From Thioalkalivibrio sp. (GTDB taxonomy: Bacteria; Pseudomonadota; Gammaproteobacteria; SpSt-1174): a stretch of DNA of 6,666 bases. The notes under the pieces are model-generated. The model saw only the letters and a list, made by a program, of their open reading frames with translations. It had not been told where the DNA came from and ran no database searches. Both the position numbers and the translations under genes were made by a program. How positions within the stretch are numbered: position 1 is the stretch's first letter; each line of letters opens with the position of its first letter. The stretch lies in assembly GCA_011046015.1 (NCBI GenBank), contig DSBO01000101.1, positions 1 through 6,666 on the forward strand, read 5' to 3'. This document shows, in pieces, positions 1-5,288 of the stretch.

Positions 1-740
1 CCAGGGTCGAGCAGGGTGACGAGGTCCCCGTAGTGTGCCGTGGCCTCGATGCTGCGGCCGAAGGTCTCCCCGCCCACGGTGTCGAGCACGATATGGGCGC
101 CGTCGCCCGCGCTCCATTCGTCGATGGCGTGGACGAAGTCGGTCTCGTGATAGTTGATGATGTACTCCGCGCCGAGCTCGCGGGCGATGGCCGCGCCCTC
201 GGCCGAACCCACCGTGGTGGCCACGCGTGCACCGAAGTGGCGGGCAAGCTGGATGGCCACATGGCCCACCCCGCCGGCTCCGGCATGAATCAGCACGCGG
301 TCGCCCGGCTCGATGCCGGCCCGGTCCACCAGTGCCTCCCAGGCGGTGATGAGGACCAACGGCCCGGCCGCGGCCTCGGCATAGTCCAGGGTCTGGGGCA
401 TGACACGTGCGACGTGCTCGTCGACCACCGTGTACTCGGCGTAGTTGCCGGGGGCACCGCCCAGTCCGCCGTTGCAGAACCACACCCGGTCGCCGGGACG
501 GAAACGGGTGACGGCATCGCCCACCGCCTCCACTTCGCCGGCCCCGTCGCAGCCGAGGATGGCGGGCAGGGCGTCGGGGTAGAACACGCCACGCTCGCGC
601 AGCTTGGTGTCGATGGGGTTGATGCCGGCGGCACGCAGCCGCACCCGGATCTGGTGCGGGTCGACGATCTCCGGCACGGGCAGCTCGGCCGGCTGCAGCA
701 CCTCGGGCCCGCCGGTGGCGGTCATGACCATGGCCTTCAT
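1..740 (-). CDS. Zinc-less MDR oxidoreductase, NADPH:quinone reductase-like (3' end outside window)
   Basis: Seen: an open frame of 246 codons running off the left edge, starting at an ATG preceded by AGGAG (748-752) with a 7-base spacer. The N-terminal GroES-like fold includes GINPID near residues 39-44. The Rossmann dinucleotide motif AGAGGVG lies at 153-159, followed by HVAIQLA, and an LDTVGG element lies at 219-224. Where zinc-dependent alcohol dehydrogenases carry GHE, this protein has GCDGAG (63-68), so it belongs with the zinc-independent quinone oxidoreductase/crotonase-reductase side of the MDR superfamily. Family role: cytoplasmic NADPH-dependent reduction of quinones, enals or related electrophiles; the exact substrate cannot be read from sequence. 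Family members are usually about 320-340 residues, so roughly 80-90 C-terminal residues are missing. It lies 72 bases downstream of the dsrE-like gene on the same strand with no terminator visible between them, so it may share that transcript. Confidence 0.9.
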   Translation of the reverse strand, partial: MKAMVMTATGGPEVLQPAELPVPEIVDPHQIRVRLRAAGINPIDTKLRERGVFYPDALPAILGCDGAGEVEAVGDAVTRFRPGDRVWFCNGGLGGAPGNYAEYTVVDEHVARVMPQTLDYAEAAAGPLVLITAWEALVDRAGIEPGDRVLIHAGAGGVGHVAIQLARHFGARVATTVGSAEGAAIARELGAEYIINYHETDFVHAIDEWSAGDGAHIVLDTVGGETFGRSIEATAHYGDLVTLLDP

Positions 741-812
741 TCCCTGTCTCCTGTGCGGATTGCTACGTCCGTGGCCTAGCCTAGCGCCAATACACGGCGA
801 GGGCGAGGGGGC

Positions 813-1313
813 TCAGAACACGGGTACCAGGTGATAGCCCTGGGCCTGCCAGCCGATGAGGGAGACGAAGCCGTCGCCGACCAGGCTGAGCCCCGGCAGG
901 AGACTGTCGTTATCGATCCCGAAGACCCGGGTGGCCACGGCGCAGACCTCCTGACGCACGCCCAGTGCATCCAGCCGGGCGATGCTGGCGGCGATGCGCT
1001 CGAGGGCGTCCTGATGTTCGAACAGGCTGTCCTCGTCGGGCGCGCGGCTGAGGTATTTCACACTCGGGCCGATGTAGACCAGCACGAAGTCCGGCGTCAC
1101 GTCCTGGCGCAGCAGGTTGGCGTGGGTGCCCTCGATGACCTCCAGATAGAAGGCCAGTTTGTTGGGGGCGCCGATATCGACCAGGAACACGCCCTGGCCG
1201 CGTTTGAGGTCGCCCAGGGCGCGGGCGTCACTGGCGGGGGTGTCGGCATGGGCCGGCAGCAGCAGGGTGAGGCCCAGCAGCAGGGCGGCGAACAGGGTGG
1301 GAATGCGAGTCAT
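813..1313 (-). CDS. Exported DsrE-family protein
   Basis: Seen: 166 residues starting with a signal peptide (basic MTR, hydrophobic stretch about 7-19, likely cleavage after AHA at residue 23). The mature part of about 143 residues has the alternating strand/helix pattern of the DsrE/DsrF fold: a VLVYIGPSVKYL strand-loop at 77-88, a helix at about 102-116, and a second strand carrying the only cysteine (EVCAVATRV, C124), then LVGDGFVSLIGWQAQGY near the C-terminus. Start: ATG with GGAGGA (1321-1326) 7 bases upstream; it overlaps the stop of the cysteine-rich gene as ATGA, so coupling is likely. Known of the family: DsrE-like proteins handle sulfur, often through a conserved cysteine in persulfide transfer, and the classical DsrEFH members are cytoplasmic. 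Inferred: this one acts in the periplasm, possibly as a sulfur or persulfide carrier; catalytic activity is not shown. Confidence 0.88.
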   Translation of the reverse strand: MTRIPTLFAALLLGLTLLLPAHADTPASDARALGDLKRGQGVFLVDIGAPNKLAFYLEVIEGTHANLLRQDVTPDFVLVYIGPSVKYLSRAPDEDSLFEHQDALERIAASIARLDALGVRQEVCAVATRVFGIDNDSLLPGLSLVGDGFVSLIGWQAQGYHLVPVF

Positions 1314-1558
1314 CGGGTGTTCCTCCGGTTGTTGGCCCTGGGGTCATTAACCCTGGTGATGGCCTTGAGGGCCTCGAGGTCGACCAGCGAGCAGCTGGTC
1401 TTGCGCCAGGCCAGGCAGTCGGAGTCGCCCGGCTGGCAGTCGTAGGCGCAGTGGCGCGACCGCAGGTCCTGCCAGTCGGCCGCGGCATAGGCCTCGCGGG
1501 GCAGGTTGGGCGGGTGGTAGACGCAGACGCTGCACCAGGTCTCGATTGGTTCGTTCAT
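1310..1558 (-). CDS. Small cysteine-rich protein, function unknown (82 aa)
   Basis: I do not recognise a named family. Seen: six cysteines in 82 residues (C9, C12, C37, C41, C48, C56), arranged as WCSVC (CxxC), then CxxxC, then two single cysteines. There is no signal peptide or membrane segment, so it is probably cytoplasmic. A basic, Asn/Arg-rich tail (NDPRANNRRNTR) closes it. The start at ATG 1558 is preferred over GTG 1561 because GGAGG (1564-1568) is 5 bases from the ATG but only 2 from the GTG. The stop overlaps the dsrE start in ATGA. The spacing could suit a zinc site, an Fe-S cluster or thiol chemistry; that is inference. Evidence that it is a real gene: a good ribosome site, the 4-base overlap, a palindromic operator 18 bases upstream, and a non-random cysteine pattern. 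Confidence 0.82.
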   Translation of the reverse strand: MNEPIETWCSVCVYHPPNLPREAYAAADWQDLRSRHCAYDCQPGDSDCLAWRKTSCSLVDLEALKAITRVNDPRANNRRNTR

Positions 1559-1572
1559 CACTCCCTCCGCTT

Positions 1573-1619
1573 GCTATAGAACGAATGTTCGTTCTAGTCA
1601 TGGTCACAAAAAAATGCTC
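1573..1619 (-). promoter_or_regulatory. Probable promoter of the cysteine-rich/dsrE unit
   Basis: Two overlapping sigma-70-like readings are possible on the minus strand. One has ATGACT (1596-1601), a 17-base spacer and TATAGC (1573-1578), each box 4/6, but transcription would start almost at the Shine-Dalgarno sequence. The other uses TAGAAC (1591-1596) as -10 with a poor TGAGCA -35 (1614-1619, 18-base spacer) and leaves a leader of about 25 bases, which is more usual. In either case the palindrome at 1577-1596 covers the promoter, as expected for repression. The register is undecided. Confidence 0.35.
1577..1596. promoter_or_regulatory. 20-bp perfect palindrome, probable TetR operator
   Basis: TAGAACGAA-TG-TTCGTTCTA, two 9-base arms that are exact reverse complements around a 2-base centre. 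It lies between the tetR stop and the start of the cysteine-rich gene. Inside it GAAC, GAAT, GTTC and GTTC follow each other every 4 bases, so overlapping half-sites could seat two dimers. Bases 1583-1599 match the palindrome region upstream of tetR (2236-2252) at 14 of 17 positions in the same orientation. TetR repressors usually bind such short inverted repeats next to their own and adjacent genes; that this TetR binds here is inferred. Confidence 0.8.
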
Positions 1620-2223
1620 AGCCTCGCGTGTTGCACACCGCCAGCCAGGCGGCCTCCCAGGCCTCGACGAGATAGGTCGGTAGCGGTCGCGGCAGGATGT
1701 GGTCCAGGCGCAGCTGGACGAGGCGCAGGGGGCCGCCGAACAGGGCAGCGGCCAGCACCGCCGGGTCGCCGTCATGCATCTCTCCCCGGGCAATGCCACG
1801 GGAGACGATGTCCCGCATGCGGTTGAAGGGCTGAGAGGAGCAGATCGGCGGCTCGTCCGGCAGGAACTCGCGATGCCGGGTGGAGAGCATGAAGGCCGTG
1901 GCCAGGGGGGCGCGCTCGGCCTGTTCGAAGAGGTATTCCACCACGGCCAGGGCCTGTCCGCGGGCATCGGGGATCTGGTGGCAGATCGCCGCCAGTGCAC
2001 CATCCATGCCCTCGAGCAGATCGGCATACAGGGCGCGGGCAATGCCTTGCTTGTCGCCGAAATGGTGGTAGATCGAGCCGATGCTCACGCCGGAGCGTTT
2101 CACGATGTGGGGGATGGCGGTGTTGAAATAGCCCTGCTCGCTGAACAGGGCGAGCGCGGCATCGAGCACCCTGCGGCGGGTCGGGCTGGCAGCCTGCGTG
2201 AGATCGGGGACGGGATGAGACAT
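1618..2223 (-). CDS. TetR/AcrR-family transcriptional repressor
   Basis: Seen: 201 residues, a usual length for the family. The N-terminal helix-turn-helix is clear: TRRRVLDAALALFSEQGY (15-32), then HIVKRSGVSIGSIYHHFGDKQGI (39-61), with the recognition helix in the SIGSIYHHF region and the K58 position typical of the family. The C-terminal ligand/dimer region (about 70-201) is helical and has three cysteines (C81, C128 in PPICSS, C197), which could matter if it senses oxidants, electrophiles or reactive sulfur; that is inference. Start: ATG 2223; no Shine-Dalgarno is visible just upstream, and the downstream in-frame ATGs would remove the HTH. It begins 31 bases after the msrA stop. Palindromes flank it on both sides, so it probably represses itself and the downstream cysteine-rich/dsrE genes. 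The ligand is unknown. Confidence 0.93.
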   Translation of the reverse strand: MSHPVPDLTQAASPTRRRVLDAALALFSEQGYFNTAIPHIVKRSGVSIGSIYHHFGDKQGIARALYADLLEGMDGALAAICHQIPDARGQALAVVEYLFEQAERAPLATAFMLSTRHREFLPDEPPICSSQPFNRMRDIVSRGIARGEMHDGDPAVLAAALFGGPLRLVQLRLDHILPRPLPTYLVEAWEAAWLAVCNTRG

Positions 2224-2229
2224 GACAAC

Positions 2230-2254
2230 AGGCTAGAATGATTATTCTAGTCCG

Positions 2255-2258
<4 letters not shown>
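2230..2258 (-). promoter_or_regulatory. Possible tetR promoter
   Basis: On the minus strand TTGACG (2253-2258, 5/6 to the -35 consensus) is followed after 17 bases by TAGCCT (2230-2235, 3/6). A start 7 bases further on would fall on the A of the tetR ATG, giving a leaderless mRNA, which would explain the missing Shine-Dalgarno. An alternative -10 is TAGAAT (2244-2249, 5/6) with a poor -35. The palindrome lies within the promoter in both readings, and the -35 overlaps the msrA stop codon. Confidence 0.38.
2233..2250. promoter_or_regulatory. 18-bp palindrome upstream of tetR, probable autoregulatory operator
   Basis: CTAGAAT-GATT-ATTCTAG: two exact 7-base inverted arms around a 4-base centre, 10 bases upstream of the tetR start. 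The AT-rich patch stands out from the GC-rich surroundings. It shares GAATG-N-T-NN-TTCTAGTC with the site at 1583-1599. Binding by the adjacent TetR is inferred from position and similarity. Confidence 0.75.
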
Positions 2259-2896
<638 letters not shown>

Positions 2897-2960
2897 GGCA
2901 GGGCTCCTCGGCGTCGGGTTCGGGTCGATGGTTCTTGATAGCCCGGCCGGGTCCCGGGAT

Positions 2961-3626
2961 TCAAGCCCCGGTTTCGTAGGGGCTTGTGCGAAAGATGACC
3001 ACGTCGTGGCCGACCACCTCGAGTTCGAGGCCGTGTACACGGGCGAGGAACTCGAAGGTGGCCGTGGAAAAGAAGGCGATGTGCGTGGGGTCGTTGCGGT
3101 AGTGCCAGCGGGCGAAGGCCTCGCGGCCGATCACACGCTTCGTCATGATGCCGAGCCGTCCGCCGGGGGCGAGCAGGTCCAGCCAGCGGGCGAACACTTC
3201 GCCGGGGCGGGCCAGGTGTTCGATCGTCTCGCTACTGGTGATGAAGTCGTAGGTCCCTGCGAGCACCGCGGGGTGGTCGGCATAGTAGAGGTCGTAGACG
3301 GCCATGTCGTGACCGGCCTCGCGAAACAGTTCCGCCAGCAGTGGCGCCGGGCCGCAGCCGAAGTCGAGGCCGCGGGCCGGCGCGACAAGACGTGCGAGCA
3401 TCGGTTCGGCCAGGCGCGAGAGGAAGCGCCGGTAGCCGGGGTCGTCGACGGCGTTCTCGTGCAGGTCGTACAGCGCCTTCTCGTCCGCCGCGGCCAGGTG
3501 GAAGCGCGCCGGCACGAATACCAGCGCACAGGCAGGGCATTGCCGGTACGCGCGTCGCCGGTCCCGGAAATAGGGCGTGCTACCGGCATGGCCGCACAAC
3601 GGGCAGTCAGGGTCGGGGTCGGTCAT
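2961..3626 (-). CDS. Class I SAM-dependent methyltransferase with N-terminal zinc ribbon
   Basis: Seen: a CPLC...CPAC zinc-ribbon pair (C8/C11 and C30/C33), then a class I methyltransferase fold. Motif I is LDFGCGPAP (87-95), the acidic end of strand 2 is VYD (110-112), motif II/III is YDFITSSETIEHLARP (126-141), the post-motif strand is LLAPGGRLGIMTK (151-163), and a DPTHIAFFS element lies at 179-187. Two-domain proteins of this sort methylate varied small molecules or modified sugars; the substrate cannot be read here. The start is uncertain: ATG 3626 keeps the zinc ribbon intact (221 aa), while ATG 3641 and ATG 3680 are in-frame alternatives, and none has a good Shine-Dalgarno. It is first of the minus-strand genes and diverges from the His-rich gene. 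It might be a separate transcription unit from msrA or read into it. Confidence 0.88.
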   Translation of the reverse strand: MTDPDPDCPLCGHAGSTPYFRDRRRAYRQCPACALVFVPARFHLAAADEKALYDLHENAVDDPGYRRFLSRLAEPMLARLVAPARGLDFGCGPAPLLAELFREAGHDMAVYDLYYADHPAVLAGTYDFITSSETIEHLARPGEVFARWLDLLAPGGRLGIMTKRVIGREAFARWHYRNDPTHIAFFSTATFEFLARVHGLELEVVGHDVVIFRTSPYETGA

Positions 3627-3729
3627 CTCGGGGGTGACCATAACACGGTTGTCGCGGTTCAGATTCGATTCAGTGCCCATGGTGAAAATGGACCCCGACA
3701 CCACGAGAACCTCACGAAGGAGGTAAGTC
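3627..3729. other. Divergent intergenic region between methyltransferase and His-rich genes
   Basis: It should hold the promoters for both directions, but I cannot identify convincing -35/-10 pairs for either. It contains a short repetitive patch, TTCAGATTCGATTCAG (3658-3673), and the alternative methyltransferase starts at 3641 and 3680. If either of those is used, the control region shrinks to about 50-90 bases. Confidence 0.4.
3717..3724 (+). promoter_or_regulatory. Strong Shine-Dalgarno of the His-rich gene
   Basis: AAGGAGGT, a near-complete match to the anti-Shine-Dalgarno sequence, lies 5 bases before the ATG at 3730. It is the strongest ribosome site in the window and suggests high translation of the small exported protein. 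Confidence 0.85.
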
Positions 3730-4146
3730 ATGAAGAACCGCAAACAACTGATCACGACCCTGCTGCTGGCGGTGCCCCTGCTCTTCGGCGCCGGCCTGGC
3801 CAGCGCCGACGACAAACGTGGCGGCGACCACCGCGCCCAGATGGAGCGCTACGGCAGCCACGCCCGCGGCCAGGAACGCCATCGCGATCATCGCGGTGAT
3901 GCCCGCCATGGCGGTCGCGAAGCCCATCGCGGCGCACACCCGCCCCATGCCCGCGGGGGGCAGCACCACAAGCACAAGCCCCTGGGCTATGCGCATGGTC
4001 ACCACAAGCACCGTCACGCCCATGGCCACCGGCCGGTGCGCCATGTGTATCACGGCCCGGCCTATCGCGACGTGTATGTCGTCGATCGCCACCGCCACAG
4101 CGACAGCCGTGTGCGGGTGAGCATCAACTACAACCTCGACCTGTAA
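3730..4146 (+). CDS. Small exported histidine-rich protein, putative periplasmic metal-binding
   Basis: I do not recognise a named family. Seen: 138 residues with a classic signal peptide (MKNRK, hydrophobic core about 8-22, ASA cleavage after residue 26). The mature part of about 112 residues holds 22 histidines, close to one in five, and no cysteine. Histidines run from H34 to H123 and are densest at 79-100 (QHHKHK, HGHHKHRHAHGH). A short segment at the C-terminus (VYVVDRHRH, RVRVSINYNLDL) looks like beta strands. His-rich exported proteins commonly bind Ni, Cu, Zn or Co, or buffer protons; which of these applies is inference. It is a single-gene unit: strong Shine-Dalgarno in front, intrinsic terminator 4 bases after the stop. 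Codon use is GC-rich like its neighbours, with no sign of recent transfer. Long open frames on the other strand across this gene are antisense artefacts of the repetitive His/Arg codons. Confidence 0.88.
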   Translation: MKNRKQLITTLLLAVPLLFGAGLASADDKRGGDHRAQMERYGSHARGQERHRDHRGDARHGGREAHRGAHPPHARGGQHHKHKPLGYAHGHHKHRHAHGHRPVRHVYHGPAYRDVYVVDRHRHSDSRVRVSINYNLDL

Positions 4147-4150
4147 GCGA

Positions 4151-4178
4151 AAATCGGGGGGCAGTGGCCCCCCGATTT
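4151..4178 (+). terminator. Intrinsic terminator after the His-rich gene
   Basis: AAATCGGGGGGC, loop AGTG, GCCCCCCGATTT: a perfect 12-base-pair stem with a 4-base loop, starting 4 bases after the stop codon. The stem ends in TTT and is followed by CTGTT, so the U-tract is short. The A-rich 5' side means it could also stop leftward transcription. It separates the His-rich gene from the PepSY/phoPQ unit. Confidence 0.87.
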
Positions 4179-4198
4179 CTGTTCGCCGGCTGTGGTGC

Positions 4199-4228
4199 AG
4201 CCCGCTGCGCCTTCCGGCAGGACGGGCT
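4199..4228 (+). other. Possible hairpin upstream of the PepSY-phoPQ unit
   Basis: AGCCCG (4199-4204) pairs with CGGGCT (4223-4228), with an inner imperfect pairing CTGCGCC/GGCAG. A hexamer TATCCT (4235-4240) just after it is a weak -10 candidate with no clear -35, so the promoter for this unit is not located with confidence. In such GC-rich DNA the hairpin may be chance. Confidence 0.25.
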
Positions 4229-4282
4229 TGTGTGTATCCTCGACAGTCATCCGATTCCCGACCCGTTGGTGGCGATTTCCCC

Positions 4283-4597
4283 ATGTTAAGGCGCCCGTAC
4301 AGACCCGTCACGCTGCTTCCCATGCTCCTGCCCGGCGTGTTGCTCGTGTCCCTGGCCGGGCCGGTGGCGGCCACCCCCGGGGCGATTGCCGCCGGCCACC
4401 CGCAGCCGATGCGCCAGCAGTCGGCCGGGCTGAGCCTGGAACAGGCCGTGGAGCAGGTGCGCGCCGAGACGGGCGGACGAATCCTCTCAGCCGAGACCGT
4501 GACCAGGAACGGGCGCCGCGTGCACCTCATCAAGGTGCTGACACCGGATCACCGCGTGCGCGTGGTCCACGTCGACGCGACCCCGAACCGCCGATAG
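4283..4597 (+). CDS. Exported PepSY-domain protein
   Basis: Seen: 104 residues from ATG 4283, with a signal peptide (MLRRPYR, hydrophobic 10-25, likely cleavage after VAA at residue 30). One PepSY domain fills the rest (about 50-100): LSLEQAVEQVRAETGGRILSAET, then a strand RVHLIKVLTPDHRVRVVHVDA, matching the helix-strand-strand pattern and the closing xVDA of the family. An in-frame ATG at 4232 would add 17 residues, but these do not look like a signal peptide, so 4283 is preferred; GGTGGCG about 9 bases upstream is a modest ribosome site. Known: small periplasmic PepSY proteins often sit beside PhoP/PhoQ-type two-component genes in Gammaproteobacteria, and PepSY is proposed to inhibit proteases or modulate sensors. 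The next gene starts 7 bases after the stop, so it is co-transcribed. A regulatory role on the kinase is inferred. Confidence 0.88.
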   Translation: MLRRPYRPVTLLPMLLPGVLLVSLAGPVAATPGAIAAGHPQPMRQQSAGLSLEQAVEQVRAETGGRILSAETVTRNGRRVHLIKVLTPDHRVRVVHVDATPNRR

Positions 4598-4604
4598 GTT
4601 CCGT

Positions 4605-5288
4605 ATGCGCATACTTATCATCGAAGACGAAGCGAGCCTGCGTGAGCAGGTGCGTGAGCGCCTGGCCGGTGAGGGCTACATGGTGGATACCAGCGCCGAC
4701 GGGGAGGATGGCCTCTACCAGGCCAGCGAATTCCCCTTCGACCTGGCCATCGTCGACCTGGGCCTGCCCGGCGTGCCCGGGCTGGACGTGATCCGCCGCC
4801 TGCGCGAGGCCGGCAGCCGCCTGCCCATACTCGTGCTCACGGCCCGCGGCAAGTGGGACGAGAAGGTAGCGGGCCTGGAGGCCGGGGCGGATGACTACCT
4901 GGTCAAGCCGTTCCACATGGAGGAGCTGCTCGCCAGGGTGCGGGCCCTGCTGCGTCGCTCGGCCGGCGCGCCGTCGAGCCGCCTGTGTTTCGGCCCCTTC
5001 GTGCTCGACCTGCAGGGCCAGCGACTGCTGCGTGACGAGGCGGAGGTGGGGCTCACCGGCTTCGAGTACCGCATGCTCGAGTACTTCGTGCGCAACCGCG
5101 AGCGGGTCGTGTCCAAGGCCGAGCTCGCCGATTACCTCTATCCGCACGACGAGGACCCGGACAGCAATGTCATCGAGGTGCTGATGGGGCGCCTGCGGCG
5201 CAAGCTCGACCCGGACAACTCCCTCAAGCCCATCGACACGCTGCGCGGGCGCGGCTACCGCTTCGCCCTGGAGACCCGTGACGAATAG
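4605..5288 (+). CDS. phoP: PhoP-like OmpR-family response regulator
   Basis: Seen: 227 residues. The receiver domain (1-118) has the acidic pair E7/D8, phosphoacceptor D51 in AIVDLGLPG, T79 in LPILVLTAR, and K101 in YLVKPFH. The winged-helix DNA-binding domain (about 125-223) carries LTGFEYRMLEYFVRNRERVV, VIEVLMGRLRRKL and TLRGRGYRF. Many of these strings (IVDLGLP, LPILVLTAR, GADDY, KPFH, VLMGRLR) match PhoP as I remember it, and D51 has the same position; strict orthology was not tested by alignment. Role: phosphorylated by the adjacent kinase, it binds DNA and controls envelope or metal-stress genes in the PhoP pattern; its targets here are unknown. Start: ATG 7 bases after the PepSY stop, with only a weak AGG upstream, so coupling is likely. 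No canonical PhoP box was found upstream of the unit. Confidence 0.93.
   Translation: MRILIIEDEASLREQVRERLAGEGYMVDTSADGEDGLYQASEFPFDLAIVDLGLPGVPGLDVIRRLREAGSRLPILVLTARGKWDEKVAGLEAGADDYLVKPFHMEELLARVRALLRRSAGAPSSRLCFGPFVLDLQGQRLLRDEAEVGLTGFEYRMLEYFVRNRERVVSKAELADYLYPHDEDPDSNVIEVLMGRLRRKLDPDNSLKPIDTLRGRGYRFALETRDE

Noticed and set aside
33..779. 248-codon plus-strand open frame
   Set aside because: Antisense to the MDR oxidoreductase, whose minus-strand reading has clear family motifs and a ribosome site; low-complexity His/Gly/Val composition is typical of high-GC shadow frames.
831..1445. 204-codon plus-strand open frame
   Set aside because: Antisense to the DsrE and cysteine-rich genes; no recognisable domain.
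1579..1590. GAAC-N4-GTTC resembling the LexA box of Gram-positive bacteria
   Set aside because: Gammaproteobacterial LexA uses CTGT-N8-ACAG; the match to the second site beside tetR makes a TetR operator the better explanation.
1608..1640. Run of seven T on the minus strand just after the tetR stop, as a possible intrinsic terminator
   Set aside because: The preceding hairpin (GTGT-GCA-ACAC with a bulged extension) is short and weak; it could lower readthrough but does not meet a reasonable terminator standard.
1347..2042. 231-codon minus-strand open frame
   Set aside because: Out of frame with the TetR and cysteine-rich genes and overlapping both; Ser/Arg/Pro-rich shadow translation.
2942..2958. 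GC palindrome CCCGGCCGGG followed by CCCGGG between the methyltransferase and msrA genes
   Set aside because: No T-run follows it on the minus strand, and short GC palindromes are common at this base composition.
3712..4533. 273-codon minus-strand open frame with Ala/Val-rich stretches resembling membrane segments
   Set aside because: It arises from the antisense of His/Arg codons of the exported protein and crosses its strong terminator; no ribosome site.
4192..4791. 199-codon plus-strand open frame over the PepSY and regulator genes
   Set aside because: A different frame from both real genes, Arg/Pro/Ala-rich, no domain.
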